Source of the DNA: Prevotella pectinovora
GTDB taxonomy: Bacteria > Bacteroidota > Bacteroidia > Bacteroidales > Bacteroidaceae
Assembly (NCBI RefSeq): GCF_000834015.1
Contig: NZ_JXQI01000003.1
Location: 1 to 64,000, forward strand
Length of the DNA stretch: 64,000 nucleotides
Direction of reading: 5' to 3'
Positions 44,326 to 53,994 of the stretch are shown piece by piece. The translations under genes were made by a program, and so were the position numbers. How positions within the stretch are numbered: the first letter of the stretch is position 1; each line of letters begins with the position of its first letter. The notes beneath the pieces are model-generated. The model worked only from the letters and a program-made list of their open reading frames with translations. It did no database searches and was not told the origin of the DNA.

Positions 44326-45077
44326 ATGGAGATTGTTCCGCCGTGGTTAGGATCGATAGATCCGTCCATTCCTACAGTGCCATTTGTAGGTTTGTATCCG
44401 CTGTTGCCGTATGGGTCGTAGGCTTCGGTGCGTGTCTGTCCGTTGCGGAATGGCGGCACGTCACCGAATTCGTCGCTGTCCTCCTCCGTTGCCACGGCGA
44501 TGAAGTTAGGGTTCACTCTCAGGTTTGCCTTCTCTGCATCGATGAGGATGAGCAGCAGTTCGTAGTTGTTGCCTATTGTTATGATGTCGCCGTTGTGGCA
44601 GGCTTCAGCGTCGAATCCGAGCTGTGTTCCGTTGAGTCTTGTTCCGTTGGTGGATTCCGGGTCTTTGATAGAAGCTATCACGCCTTTGCCCTCCTGCTGT
44701 CTCACCACGATTACGGCATGGTTGCCCGACACGGTGCCTTCGGCGAGCTGTATGTCGCAGTCTGCGCTTTGTCCGATAGTGTTTCGGCCAATCTGCAGAG
44801 GCCAGAACTCTCCTGCAGCTGTTCTGGAAACAGAGTACAGGAATCCTACAACCGGTTTTCCTGGCTGTATGGTGCGCTGTCTTTGTTGTGGCTGTTCTCC
44901 GGCGTTGTTGCCTGGCTGCTGTGTTTCGTTGCCCATCATTCCCGGCACCACGGTGCCTCTTGCTGCCTGGCGTCCGCTTCTGGAATAGAAGCTGTTGCCA
45001 AGTCCGCTGTTCATGTTGTTTCCACCCTGTCCGTTGTCTGGTTCGAGACCTTGGATTACTGTTCTGTTCTGAGACAT
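44322..45077 (-). CDS. Soluble FHA-domain protein
   Basis: A 251-aa protein without membrane segments. The N-terminal 70 residues are rich in Gly, Asn, Gln and Arg with isolated threonines (RTVI, GTVV, RTIQ) that could be kinase targets. The FHA domain (about 75-180) has IGRNTIGQ, SGNHAVI and STNGTRLNG, all key positions intact. The C-terminal 60 residues again carry Thr motifs (RTEA, GTVG, GTIS). First gene of the locus, it resembles bacterial FHA adaptors phosphorylated by their own kinase. It overlaps the kinase gene by 4 nt. Confidence 0.85.
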   Translation of the reverse strand: MSQNRTVIQGLEPDNGQGGNNMNSGLGNSFYSRSGRQAARGTVVPGMMGNETQQPGNNAGEQPQQRQRTIQPGKPVVGFLYSVSRTAAGEFWPLQIGRNTIGQSADCDIQLAEGTVSGNHAVIVVRQQEGKGVIASIKDPESTNGTRLNGTQLGFDAEACHNGDIITIGNNYELLLILIDAEKANLRVNPNFIAVATEEDSDEFGDVPPFRNGQTRTEAYDPYGNSGYKPTNGTVGMDGSIDPNHGGTISM

Positions 45078-45160
45078 AAGCTATTTGTTTTAAATGAACT
45101 CTCGTTAGATTAATTTTTCTGTGCAGTACAACTGTCTTGCACATTTCTTTTTCACATCTA

Positions 45161-45168
45161 CAAATGTA
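45161..45168 (-). promoter_or_regulatory. Promoter of the phospho-signalling operon
   Basis: The minus strand reads TACATTTG, matching TAnnTTTG, about 84 nt upstream of the first ATG (45077). A TTTG lies about 15 nt further upstream, somewhat closer than usual for a -33. Confidence 0.6.
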
Positions 45169-45412
45169 CGAAAATTAACAATACAAAAAAAATGGTAAAT
45201 GTTCCGTTTGTATGTATTTTGGATTGAACGTGTCGTATCTTGGATTATTCGTACTTAAAAAGTTCGGTAATCTGCATCAGATTTATTTTTATTGCTCTCC
45301 GGAAAACCTATTGCAGGGCTACATAAGGGCAGACATTTTTATGGTTGGTATTTGTTTTCCAAACAGGCTGGTCGGATCCTTGACAAGGATAGCAAAAACT
45401 TCAAGAAATGGG

Positions 45413-45485
45413 AACGCTGCTTGCCCCGGTTGTGAACGCTGCTTACCCCGGTTGGGTAAGCAGCGTTCCCCGGTTGGGCATAATC
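45413..45485. repeat. Palindrome cluster, third site
   Basis: Three alternating-orientation units of the type GGGTAAGCAGCGTTCCCC, similar to the GGGCAAGCACGTTGCCC units at 13440-13540 and 53430-53500, with a slightly different core. Confidence 0.6.
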
Positions 45486-45605
45486 AGAGCCAAAAACGTA
45501 CCCACAATGTTTCATGTAATGAACGTTAGTAAAGGAGATGCAAAAAGCACCATAAGAGCAGACCCCTTTCGGTTGTAGGCGTGGCAGTAGTTATAAAAAA
45601 CGAAA

Positions 45606-45639
45606 GAAGCCTCCCGTCTGCGATGAGACGGAAGGCTTC
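45606..45639 (-). terminator. Terminator of the ompA-like gene
   Basis: GAAGCCTCCCGTCT (45606-45619) pairs with AGACGGAAGGCTTC (45626-45639), one mismatch, followed on the minus strand by a TTTCGTTTTTT tract. Confidence 0.75.
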
Positions 45640-45669
45640 CTGTTAATTTATGATTTTCAGACGAGCAGA

Positions 45670-46809
45670 TTACTGCTCTGTGATCTGAACTGTTGCACGA
45701 CGGTTGAATGAGATTGGTGAGAGTGTTTCTACACCACCGTGAGCCTGAGTTGAGATGTTGTCAGCAGGTACACCCATCTTGATAAGCTCGCCCTTAACGA
45801 TTTCAGCACGCTTAACAGAGAGCTTCTGGTTGATCTGAGGAGTACCTGTTGCGCTGTCGGCGAAACCTGTAACCATGATCTTAGAGTTGTTAGTCTTGGC
45901 GTACTTAGCAAGAGCCTCAACGTTGACGAGGTCCTTAGGATTGGCAACGTCTGTCTTGCCGATGTTGAAGAATACAGATACCGGAGTAGTGATGAACTGC
46001 TTGATAGACTCAGGCATTGCAACCTCCTTTGGCTTTTCGTTCAGCATAGCCTTCAGACGTTCGTTCTCTGACTTAGAGTCAGCGAGCTGAGCGTTGAGAG
46101 CGTCGATCTGTGACTGAGAGAGAGCCTTGATAGCGTCAACATCTGGCACCTTAGCCCAACCGGTCTTGCCGATGTTGAGAGTGAGACCGAGCTCTGCATA
46201 GAGGTAGTTGTCGTGAGAATCCCATCCGCGAGGACCGTTGTTTGCGTGTCCCTCTGAGTAGAAGTCGTTCTCCAGACGGTTCCAACCCAACTCGAGGTTG
46301 ATGGCAACGCGCTTGTTGATGTTGAACTCGTTGAGCAAACCGATGCTCATACCCATTGCATACATGTCAGAACTCATGTTGCGTGCAAAGCCTGCACCAG
46401 CGAATGGAATACAGTTGTAGACACGCTTAGGGTTGTAGCCGCAGAACATGTTGCTCAGGTTGAAGAGCACCTGCTCCTGTGCGTTCCAGTATTTGAAGCT
46501 GTCGCCATTTGCCTTACCCCAGATACCAGACACCTTTGTGCGGAGTCCGAGACCAGGAGTGAACCACTTACCGATAGCTACAGAAGCCTGTGGGTTAGAG
46601 CGGAAACTCTTGAGAGGGTTGTTTGATGTGTCGAAACCATGCTCGAGTGAAGAATAGAACGCAGTCCACTGCACTCCACCCTGTACGAACCAATTACTCC
46701 AGAAAGAGTTAGTTGCTACGCTATACTTTTCTGTTGTAGTTTCTGTTTCCTGTGCCATTGAGGTCAGGGAAACGCCGGCTATAGCCAGCATAATTAAGAA
46801 CTTTTTCAT
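45670..46809 (-). CDS. OmpA-family outer-membrane protein
   Basis: A 379-aa exported protein with a signal peptide (MKKFLIMLAIAGVSLTSMAQ). An N-terminal beta-barrel (about 25-215) is followed by a coiled-coil linker (LSQSQIDALNAQLADSKSEN) and a C-terminal OmpA-like peptidoglycan-binding domain (about 265-379) with NIGKTDV, VTGFADSATGTPQINQKLS and FNRRATVQI. It ties the outer membrane to the cell wall and is abundant in Bacteroidota. It has its own promoter (46897-46904) and terminator. Confidence 0.92.
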   Translation of the reverse strand: MKKFLIMLAIAGVSLTSMAQETETTTEKYSVATNSFWSNWFVQGGVQWTAFYSSLEHGFDTSNNPLKSFRSNPQASVAIGKWFTPGLGLRTKVSGIWGKANGDSFKYWNAQEQVLFNLSNMFCGYNPKRVYNCIPFAGAGFARNMSSDMYAMGMSIGLLNEFNINKRVAINLELGWNRLENDFYSEGHANNGPRGWDSHDNYLYAELGLTLNIGKTGWAKVPDVDAIKALSQSQIDALNAQLADSKSENERLKAMLNEKPKEVAMPESIKQFITTPVSVFFNIGKTDVANPKDLVNVEALAKYAKTNNSKIMVTGFADSATGTPQINQKLSVKRAEIVKGELIKMGVPADNISTQAHGGVETLSPISFNRRATVQITEQ

Positions 46810-46896
46810 AACCGTATTAATAAATCTAATTCGTTATTTCTATATTTTTGTGAATAAAGCTGCCGTTTCCTCCTTTAAATATTGTGATATATGGTG

Positions 46897-46904
46897 CAAA
46901 GTTA
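46897..46904 (-). promoter_or_regulatory. Promoter of the ompA-like gene
   Basis: Minus-strand TAACTTTG, matching TAnnTTTG, about 88 nt upstream of the ATG. Confidence 0.6.
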
Positions 46905-47028
46905 ATCTTTTTTTTCTAATTCCATAACTTTTAGTATGAAAAATGCTATATAAATGTATATTTTTGTGTTTTCTGTTCATCATAAAGCGCTATGGCGACG
47001 ACAGCAAACGTTATGTAGTGGCAACAAA

Positions 47029-47061
47029 AAATCCCGACAGGCATGTTGCCGATCGGGATTA
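47029..47061 (-). terminator. rpsO terminator
   Basis: AATCCCGA and TCGGGATT form an 8-bp stem between 47030 and 47060, flanked by runs of A and T. It lies 32 nt after the rpsO stop. Confidence 0.7.
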
Positions 47062-47092
47062 GTCCTTTTTTGTGCATTCAGCAGCGTGATGA

Positions 47093-47362
47093 TTATCGAC
47101 GCAGACCGAGAGCCTTGATTATAGCACGATAGCGCTCAATGTCGCGGTCGTAGAGATAATCGAGCAATGCACGACGCTTACCTACCAATTTGGTCAGAGA
47201 CCTTGCGGTAGTATGATCTTTACGGTTTTTCTTCAGGTGCTCCGTCAAGTGGGAAATACGGTATGAGAACAATGCTATCTGGCTCTCAGCTGAACCAGTA
47301 TCAGAGTTAGACTTTCCGTACTGTCCAAAGATCTCTTGTTTTTTAGCTTGATCTAAATACAT
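47093..47362 (-). CDS. rpsO: 30S ribosomal protein S15
   Basis: An 89-aa protein (MYLDQAKKQEIFGQYGK start; the frame to 47413 adds a non-homologous extension). It has the S15 core with SAESQIALFSYRISHLTEHL and a GKRRALLDYLY motif. It binds 16S rRNA at the central-domain three-way junction and nucleates S6/S18 binding. It has a strong promoter and its own terminator. Confidence 0.97.
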   Translation of the reverse strand: MYLDQAKKQEIFGQYGKSNSDTGSAESQIALFSYRISHLTEHLKKNRKDHTTARSLTKLVGKRRALLDYLYDRDIERYRAIIKALGLRR

Positions 47363-47410
47363 TGTTTTGATTTTGTTAAAATTGTTATTTATATTTGCAT
47401 AAAGCGGGTG

Positions 47411-47440
47411 CAAAGGTAAGAATATTATTTTGTTTACAAA
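47411..47440 (-). promoter_or_regulatory. rpsO promoter
   Basis: A minus-strand -7 element TACCTTTG (47411-47418) with a -33 TTTG (47437-47440), 18 nt between them: one of the best matches to the Bacteroidota consensus in the window. Confidence 0.75.
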
Positions 47441-47551
47441 GCAAGAGGCCTTGAATATCTTGATATTTTAATATTCTTTTACATTTTGGTCACTGATGCG
47501 TACGTATTGCGCCATGGCTTGCGGATTCTGCCGTTTGCCGCCTGTCGTTTT

Positions 47552-48250
47552 TTACAGAGAGAATCTGTATCCGGCACTGAACGTGAATACGGAGTTCTTG
47601 CCATCTATGTTGTCGTAGACCTTTGTCAGTCCGATATTGTAGCGCGCATCGAGAATCACGTTCATGTATTCGTATGATATGCCCACGGGAATGGCAAAAT
47701 CCACTTTCTTCAGTTTCACGTCACCCTTTATCTTCTTCACGCTCTCCGTAGAGCCCACGCCTGCCTGGTCGCGCACGAAGCTCGCCTCGGTGTATTCCAT
47801 CTTTCCGTCCACGTTGAATCCCACCTGCACGCCTACTTTCAGTGCGAGGTTGTCTGCCACGTATGCACTTGCTATCAGCGGCACATTCACATAGTCGTGG
47901 TGTTGTTTCCAGTCTCTCACTTCGTTCCATTGCTTGGTCGACATGTCGTGTGCCTCCTTCACATCGTCGAATCTTTCGCCCTGTCTGCTGTAGTACGCAC
48001 CTATGGATGCCGCCAGCATGTCGCTGAACTGGTATTCGAAGTCCACTCCGGCCATCAGTCCCGGTTTGTAGTTCGAATGCGTGGCATCGCCGTATGCCGA
48101 TGCGAGAGAGGTGTACACTTTGTCCCCCGTCACCTTGGCTATGGCCACACCCAGTCTTGGGATTATGGAGAAAGTGCCTGCCTTTGGCTGGGCCATTGTT
48201 GCCACGACACCGATAACCAATGATATGGCGGTAATAAATATTCTTCTCAT
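47552..48250 (-). CDS. Outer-membrane beta-barrel protein
   Basis: A 232-aa exported protein with a signal peptide (about 1-20, ending ATMAQ). Alternating strand pattern throughout (GVDFEYQFSDMLAASIGAYY, KKVDFAIPVGISYEYMNVIL) and a terminal aromatic FSAGYRFSL fit an eight-stranded porin-like barrel of the OMP_b-brl type common in Bacteroidota. No specific substrate is known. It is divergently oriented from typA with a short shared intergenic region. Confidence 0.82.
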   Translation of the reverse strand: MRRIFITAISLVIGVVATMAQPKAGTFSIIPRLGVAIAKVTGDKVYTSLASAYGDATHSNYKPGLMAGVDFEYQFSDMLAASIGAYYSRQGERFDDVKEAHDMSTKQWNEVRDWKQHHDYVNVPLIASAYVADNLALKVGVQVGFNVDGKMEYTEASFVRDQAGVGSTESVKKIKGDVKLKKVDFAIPVGISYEYMNVILDARYNIGLTKVYDNIDGKNSVFTFSAGYRFSL

Positions 48251-48361
48251 AGTAACTTGTTTTTTTTGTTTTACCTTTTTATATAAACGCCCCGATACAC
48301 TGATTATTGCACGAGTCGTGTTAATAATCTGTTGCTAAATGAAAGAAATGGCATGCGCTTA

Positions 48362-48392
48362 TTTGTCATGTAAATTAAAAACACTACCTTTG
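48362..48392 (+). promoter_or_regulatory. typA promoter
   Basis: -33 TTTG (48362-48365) and -7 TACCTTTG (48385-48392), 19 nt apart, 24 nt upstream of the typA ATG. Confidence 0.75.
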
Positions 48393-48415
48393 CACTCATA
48401 TTATTAAGGTAAATT

Positions 48416-50218
48416 ATGCAAGATATCAGAAACATTGCGATTATTGCCCACGTAGACCATGGTAAGACTACATTGGTGGACAAGATGATGTTGGCCGGAA
48501 ACCTCTTCCGTGACGGAAAGGACCTGAGCGGCCAAGTGTTGGATAACAATGATTTGGAACGTGAGCGTGGTATCACCATCCTCTCAAAGAACGTTTCAAT
48601 TAACTGGAAAGGTACAAAAATCAATATCATAGATACTCCGGGACACTCCGACTTCGGTGGTGAGGTGGAGCGTGTGCTCAATATGGCAGACGGATGTCTG
48701 CTTCTCGTCGATGCCTTCGAGGGACCGATGCCACAGACACGTTTCGTATTGCAGAAGGCCCTGCAGATAGGACTCAAGCCAATCGTGGTGGTAAACAAGG
48801 TGGACAAGCCAAACTGTCGCCCGGAGGAGGTTTACGAGATGGTGTTCGACCTGATGTTCTCTCTCAATGCCACAGAAGACCAGCTCGACTTCCCCGTTGT
48901 ATACGGAAGTGCCAAGAACGGCTGGATGAGCGCCGACTACAAGGAGCCAACCGACAACATCGAGTATCTGCTCGACAAGATCGTTGAGGTGATACCGGCT
49001 CCGAAGATGCTCGACGGAACACCACAGATGCTCATCACCAGTCTCGACTATTCAAGCTATACAGGCCGTATCGCCGTGGGCCGCGTGCATCGCGGTTCGC
49101 TGAAAGACGGTATGAACGTGACCATCGCCCACCGCGACGGTTCTATGGAGAAGACCAAGATCAAGGAGCTCGACACCTTTGAGGGAATGGGACATGCCAA
49201 GACGGAAGAGGTGAAGAGCGGCGACATCTGTGCCGTGGTAGGTCTGGAGAATTTCGAGATCGGAGATACCATCTGCGACTTCGAGAACCCTGAGCCACTG
49301 CCTCCAATCGCCATCGACGAGCCTACCATGAGTATGCTCTTCACTATCAACGACTCACCGTTCTTCGGCCGCGAAGGAAAGTTCGTTACCAGCCGTCACA
49401 TCAGCGACAGGCTGAAGAAGGAGCTGGAGAAGAACCTCGCCCTGAGAGTGGCTCCTTTTGAGGATTCCACCGACAAGTGGATTGTCAGCGGACGAGGAGT
49501 GCTGCATCTCTCGGTACTCATCGAGACCATGCGTCGCGAGGGCTACGAGCTGCAGGTGGGCCAGCCACAGGTTATCTACAAGGAGATAGACGGAGTGAAA
49601 TGCGAACCTGTCGAGGAGCTCACCATCAACGTGCCGGAGGAATTCGCCAGCAAGATGATTGATATGGTGACACGCCGCAAGGGAGAGATGACATCCATGC
49701 AGAACCTCGGCGACCGCGTTGACATCGAGTTCGACATCCCGTCGCGTGGTATCATCGGTCTGCGTACCAACGTGCTCACCGCCTCACAGGGCGAAGCCAT
49801 CATGGCACACCGCTATAAGGAATACCAGCCGTTCAAGGGCGAAATCACACGTCGTGTAAACGGCAGTATGATAGCCATGGAGACCGGCACGGCATATGCT
49901 TACTCTATCGACAAGCTGCAAGACCGCGGTAAGTTCTTCATCGATCCGGGTGAGGAAGTATACGGCGGAGAGGTAGTAGGCGAACATGTTCACGACAACG
50001 ACCTCGTGGTGAACGTGACCAAGGCAAAGCAGCTCACCAACACGCGTGCCAGCGGTTCCGACGACAAGGCTCGTATCGTGCCACGCACGGTGCTCTCTCT
50101 CGAAGAGGCTCTCGAATATATCAAGGGCGACGAGCTCGTGGAGGTGACTCCGAAGAGCATGCGTATGCGCAAGATACTGCTCGACCACTTGGAGCGCAAG
50201 CGTTCCAACAAGGAATAA
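48416..50218 (+). CDS. typA: Translational GTPase TypA/BipA
   Basis: A 600-aa GTPase that binds the ribosome and aids 50S assembly at low temperature and under stress. G1 is AHVDHGKTT (within residues 11-19), the switch has RGITIL, G3 is DTPGHSD, and G4 is NKVD. It has EF-G-like domains III and V and a BipA-specific C-terminal domain. Standard length. It is followed by a terminator (50293-50339). Confidence 0.96.
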   Translation: MQDIRNIAIIAHVDHGKTTLVDKMMLAGNLFRDGKDLSGQVLDNNDLERERGITILSKNVSINWKGTKINIIDTPGHSDFGGEVERVLNMADGCLLLVDAFEGPMPQTRFVLQKALQIGLKPIVVVNKVDKPNCRPEEVYEMVFDLMFSLNATEDQLDFPVVYGSAKNGWMSADYKEPTDNIEYLLDKIVEVIPAPKMLDGTPQMLITSLDYSSYTGRIAVGRVHRGSLKDGMNVTIAHRDGSMEKTKIKELDTFEGMGHAKTEEVKSGDICAVVGLENFEIGDTICDFENPEPLPPIAIDEPTMSMLFTINDSPFFGREGKFVTSRHISDRLKKELEKNLALRVAPFEDSTDKWIVSGRGVLHLSVLIETMRREGYELQVGQPQVIYKEIDGVKCEPVEELTINVPEEFASKMIDMVTRRKGEMTSMQNLGDRVDIEFDIPSRGIIGLRTNVLTASQGEAIMAHRYKEYQPFKGEITRRVNGSMIAMETGTAYAYSIDKLQDRGKFFIDPGEEVYGGEVVGEHVHDNDLVVNVTKAKQLTNTRASGSDDKARIVPRTVLSLEEALEYIKGDELVEVTPKSMRMRKILLDHLERKRSNKE

Positions 50219-50292
50219 AGCGTTTTCCCATAAAGGAAAAGCGCAGCTGATACCCCGATGACCTATCCAGGTCAAGGCAGCATCAAATATAC

Positions 50293-50339
50293 AGAGGCGT
50301 GAAGGAGTTTGAAGAGAGCTTCCGACACGCCTCTTTTTG
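50293..50339 (+). terminator. typA terminator
   Basis: AGAGGCGTG (50293-50301) pairs with CACGCCTCT (50326-50334), followed by TTTTT. Confidence 0.75.
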
Positions 50340-50431
50340 ATGGATACCAACGATGGGCGTTGAATTTATTCTATTCTTCAAATCCATCATACATTGCCAC
50401 ATATCCCAACAACAGAATAATAAAAAAGAAA

Positions 50432-51736
50432 ATGACAGACCTCAACAGACGGATACTCCATATCGCCCTGCCAGCCATCGTGAGCAACATCACCGTGCCC
50501 CTGCTCGGACTCATCGATGTGGCGATAGTGGGCCACCTCGGTTCGGCAGCATACATTGGAGCCATCGCCGTGGGCGGAATGATATTCAACGTGATGTATT
50601 GGCTGTTCGGATTCCTCCGCATGGGAACGAGCGGCATGACATCACAGGCTCTCGGACAGCGCAACCTCACCGAGGCAGTGCGCCTGCTTGTCAGGTCGGT
50701 GGGAGTGTCTCTGGCGGTGGCGTTGGTGATGATACTGCTGCAGGTGCCATTGAGGCAGATGGCACTCAGCGTGATGCAGCCCTCTGCGACAGTGAGAGAG
50801 TTTGCCGAAGTTTATTTCGACATTCTGATATGGGGCGCCCCGGCAATGCTCTGTCTCTATAGTCTCACGGGATGGTTTATCGGGATGCAGAATTCCCGAA
50901 TGCCGATGGTCATAGCGATAACCCAGAATGTGGTCAACATCGTGGCGAGTCTCGGTCTCGTCTTCGGATTGGGAATGAAGGTGGAAGGCGTAGCCCTCGG
51001 CACCCTCGTGGCTCAGTATGCCGGATTCCTTATGGCAGTGGTGATGTGGGTAGTGGCGTATGGCAGACTGTGGAAACATTTCCAGTCAGAAGCCCTCTTC
51101 GCATGGCGTTCGATGAAAGGTTTCCTTGGAGTAAACCGCGACATTTTCCTGCGCACGCTCTGTCTCATCAGCGTGATGCTCTTTTTTACCTCCGCCGGGT
51201 CATGGCAGGGTGAGACGGTGCTTGCCGTCAATACGCTGCTGATGCAGTTTTATATGATATTCTCATATTTCATGGACGGTTTCGCCTATGCCGGCGAGGC
51301 GATAAGCGGCAAATACTACGGTGCCGGCAACAGGTCGGGACTGCAGCAGTCTGTGCGCAACCTCTTCGGATGGGGAGCTGCGATGACCGTGATATTCACC
51401 TTATTATATATAATAGGAGGCGACGCGTTCCTGTCGTTGCTCACCGACGACCATACTGTGGTGGCAGCAGCCCATGGATATTCATTCTGGGCATCGTTGG
51501 TACCGCTTTTGGGAATGGCGGCATTCATCTGGGACGGAGTCTTCATCGGCTGCACCAAGACCCGCGGCATGCTCCTCTCGATGTTCTTCTCGTCAGCCAC
51601 CTTCTTCACGGTGTATTATTCCCTGCGTTCCTCCCTTGCCAACCATGCCCTCTGGATAGCCTTCCTCGCCTATATGGCGATGAGAGGCATTGCCCAGACC
51701 CTGCTGTGGAGGAGAGAGATGAAGCGAGTGGAGTAA
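50432..51736 (+). CDS. MATE-family efflux transporter
   Basis: A 434-aa membrane protein with about 12 transmembrane helices, two MatE halves (IALPAIVSNITVPLLGLIDV opens the first). It resembles the DinF/NorM group, which export cationic drugs or toxic metabolites in exchange for Na+ or H+. The start at 50432 (MTDLNRRILH) gives the family N-terminus; the frame to 50309 is non-homologous. It is convergent with luxS. Confidence 0.9.
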   Translation: MTDLNRRILHIALPAIVSNITVPLLGLIDVAIVGHLGSAAYIGAIAVGGMIFNVMYWLFGFLRMGTSGMTSQALGQRNLTEAVRLLVRSVGVSLAVALVMILLQVPLRQMALSVMQPSATVREFAEVYFDILIWGAPAMLCLYSLTGWFIGMQNSRMPMVIAITQNVVNIVASLGLVFGLGMKVEGVALGTLVAQYAGFLMAVVMWVVAYGRLWKHFQSEALFAWRSMKGFLGVNRDIFLRTLCLISVMLFFTSAGSWQGETVLAVNTLLMQFYMIFSYFMDGFAYAGEAISGKYYGAGNRSGLQQSVRNLFGWGAAMTVIFTLLYIIGGDAFLSLLTDDHTVVAAAHGYSFWASLVPLLGMAAFIWDGVFIGCTKTRGMLLSMFFSSATFFTVYYSLRSSLANHALWIAFLAYMAMRGIAQTLLWRREMKRVE

Positions 51737-51801
51737 TTAACCCTAATGACCGTTTTAGGGGTATGGTTTGACTTGCTTTATCCTTATGTCCGCAGATTTT
51801 T

Positions 51802-52281
51802 TCAATTCTGCGGATACACCAGGTTCTCTTCCTTAATATTGCGTAGTGTTTCGAGATATTTCTTCGATTCCCAGCGTGCCATTGGCAGGTCGTGCAGGAG
51901 CCAGTTGCCGCAGTCTTTAGGAGCAGCGCCAGGTATGTCACCTTCGAATCCGGCAACAAACTGGAACGTGCGTTTCATCAGTTCCACGATATCCTTCGAT
52001 TCGTAGTCGCCGCGGATGAGCAGGTAGTTTCCGGTGAGGCATCCCATCGGTCCCCAATATATGATGCGGTCTTTCCACTCCTCGTCGTTGCGCAGATATG
52101 TGGCGGCCAGATGCTCTATGGTGTGCAGCGCTCCGGCGTGTAGAGCCGGTTCGCGGTTAGGCGCCTTCATGCGAATGTCGAATGTCGTTACCACTTCGCC
52201 GCCCACCTCGTCTTTGCGAGATACGTAGATGCCCGGCAGCAACAGTTCGTGATTGATGGTGAAACTTGGAATCTTCTTCAT
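51802..52281 (-). CDS. luxS: S-ribosylhomocysteine lyase
   Basis: A 159-aa iron-dependent enzyme that cleaves S-ribosylhomocysteine to homocysteine and DPD, the precursor of autoinducer-2. The metal-binding HTIEHL motif is near residue 52-57, and the second cysteine region GPMGCLTG is present. The start at 52281 (MKKIPSFTINHE) is preferred. It follows the mtnN gene by 97 nt on the same strand; the two enzymes act in sequence in the activated methyl cycle. Confidence 0.96.
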   Translation of the reverse strand: MKKIPSFTINHELLLPGIYVSRKDEVGGEVVTTFDIRMKAPNREPALHAGALHTIEHLAATYLRNDEEWKDRIIYWGPMGCLTGNYLLIRGDYESKDIVELMKRTFQFVAGFEGDIPGAAPKDCGNWLLHDLPMARWESKKYLETLRNIKEENLVYPQN

Positions 52282-52378
52282 AGTGCTTACTGTATTTTTT
52301 TGTTGTGGATATTCAGTTCTGCTTTTGTCAGGGGGCACCGTCATAGCGGCAATCCTCCTTACGAATATATTCAGATTG

Positions 52379-53062
52379 TCAGATGCTCTGCAGGAAATGC
52401 TTTGTCACGTTGAACGATCCCTCGGCGAGGCGCGCCCAGAAATCGAAATACTGCGAAGCCTTGTTGTCTTTCAGCGGTATGTCGCTGATGATTCTGAAGC
52501 TGATGAACGGCACGTGGTATATGTGGCACGTCTGTGCTATCGAGCAACTCTCCATGTCCACAGCCTTTGCGTTCGGGAAATGCTCCAAGATGCCCCCCAT
52601 CTTCTCCTTGCTGTCAACGAACCATTCTCCGCTCACTATCAGTCCGCCATGCACCGGAGTGTCGCCGCCAGCCGCCAGTGCTTTCTCCACGAGTTCCTTG
52701 GGAGCCTGGAATTTTGCCGGCATGCCGATAATCTGTCCGTATTCGCATTCGTCGCCACAGTAAGCGTCGTGGTATACATATTCCGTGCCCACCACCACGT
52801 CGGTGACGTTCATCTCCACGTCGGCGCCACCAGCCACGCCGGTAGAAATCACGAGGTCGGGAGCGTAGCGGTCAATCATCTCCACCGCTCCGATAGTACT
52901 GTTCACCTTTCCTATGCCGCATTTCTGTAGAATGATCTCTTTGTCTCCGATGCGTCCGGTCACGAAGTCTTTGTGGTGGAACCTTTCCACCGTGGTGTCG
53001 CTCAGTAGAGTCTTCAACTGTACGAACTCCTTGTCCATGGCGACGATAATTCCTATTTTCAT
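52379..53062 (-). CDS. mtnN: 5'-methylthioadenosine/S-adenosylhomocysteine nucleosidase
   Basis: A 227-aa hydrolase that cleaves adenine from SAH and MTA, producing the S-ribosylhomocysteine used by LuxS. The family opening MKIGIIVAMDKEF, STGVAGG, VDMES (substrate-binding Glu) and the late ISD (catalytic Asp region) are present. It has a strong promoter (53089-53096) and feeds luxS downstream. Confidence 0.95.
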   Translation of the reverse strand: MKIGIIVAMDKEFVQLKTLLSDTTVERFHHKDFVTGRIGDKEIILQKCGIGKVNSTIGAVEMIDRYAPDLVISTGVAGGADVEMNVTDVVVGTEYVYHDAYCGDECEYGQIIGMPAKFQAPKELVEKALAAGGDTPVHGGLIVSGEWFVDSKEKMGGILEHFPNAKAVDMESCSIAQTCHIYHVPFISFRIISDIPLKDNKASQYFDFWARLAEGSFNVTKHFLQSI

Positions 53063-53088
53063 ATTCTGTTTTCTTTTTAATCTTTTTG

Positions 53089-53096
53089 CAAAGGTA
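53089..53096 (-). promoter_or_regulatory. Promoter of mtnN-luxS
   Basis: Minus-strand TACCTTTG, matching TAnnTTTG, 27 nt upstream of the mtnN ATG. Confidence 0.7.
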
Positions 53097-53232
53097 ATGC
53101 AAATCGAGTGGAGAACGAAATGAATTCCTTCATTTCTTATCCCGAGATGCCGCTTAGCTTATTATTTAAAGGTAATCATAGCCCGTTGGCGGAATTAGAT
53201 TAGTGCATACTTAATCCTAATGTCAGTTTGTG

Positions 53233-53425
53233 TTAAACCCAAATCGGTCATTAGGACGTTTAAAGTGTAATTTTAATAACTGCTTGCAGTCTTTTGTTTT
53301 TTATAAGGTGTCTTTTGCTTGTTTTTAATTCGCAATAGCTCGCTATTACTCATTAAAAGCCAAACAAAATCCACTCTTCTAAAATAACAAAATCCAAGCA
53401 AGCCCTAATAACCGATTTGGGTTAA
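53233..53425 (+). repeat. 193-bp interspersed element, copy C
   Basis: A full copy in the same orientation as copy A: TTAAACCCAAATCGGTCAT at the left end, an AATAGCTCGCTATT core palindrome, and CCGATTTGGGTTAA at the right end. Confidence 0.85.
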
Positions 53426-53800
53426 AATGGGCAACGTGCTTGCCCAAGTGGGGCAACGTGCTTACCCATCATGGGCAACGTGCTTGCCCCTGTTGGGCAG
53501 ATTTGCTGTAAGGCGTCTGCCCAATAAGCTAATGTTGTAACACCCATATTCCTGTTTTCAGGATTCTGCCAACGCATACAATTCCTGTCGTCTGAATTCC
53601 TTTCATCTGATAATTCTTTTCATCTGACAATTCTCTTTTCATCAGCAAACCATCCAGACAATAGGCTGACAATTGCCTGACAGTCAACTGTCTGATTGCC
53701 AGAATATTACGACAAAAAACCAGACAATCTGACAGTTTTTCAGAAATTCTCGTTTTTGCTAAGAATCAGCGATATGGGCAACTTTTGCTCATATCGACCA
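53426..53800. repeat. Palindrome-cluster repeat, copy R2
   Basis: The inverted counterpart of 13214-13540: three ATGGGCAACGTGCTTGCCC-like palindromes, then TTGGGCAGA..GTCTGCCCAATAAGC and further CAATTGCCTGACAG and AACCAGACAATCTGACAG segments. It lies between 193-bp copies C and D. Confidence 0.75.
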
Positions 53801-53802
53801 AC

Positions 53803-53994
53803 TTAAACCCAAATCGGTCATTAGGCCGTTTAATGTATAATTTTAATAACTGCTTGCAGTCTTTTGCTTTTTATAAGGCGTCTTTTGCTTGTTTTTAATT
53901 CGCAATAGCCCGCTATTACTCATTAAAAGCCAAACAAAATCCACTCTTCTAAAAAACAAAATCCAGGCAAGCCCTAATGACCGATTTGGGTTAA
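53803..53994 (+). repeat. 193-bp interspersed element, copy D
   Basis: A full copy in direct orientation with copy C and very similar to it, ending GACCGATTTGGGTTAA. Together C and D bracket copy R2 of the palindrome cluster. Confidence 0.85.

Larger units (their letters stand above)
45078..45669. other. Intergenic region between the signalling locus and ompA
   Basis: No gene is seen. It contains the operon promoter (45161-45168), a palindrome cluster of GAACGCTGCTTACCCCGG units (45413-45485) related to those at 13.5 and 53.5 kb, and the terminator of the ompA-like gene (45606-45639). Confidence 0.65.

Noticed and set aside
45212..45529. Plus-strand 105-aa ORF in the region before the ompA-like gene
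   Set aside because: It runs through the palindrome cluster and has no domain or start context.
47363..47413. Extended N-terminus of S15
   Set aside because: S15 is 89 aa in nearly all bacteria, and the extension runs into the promoter region.
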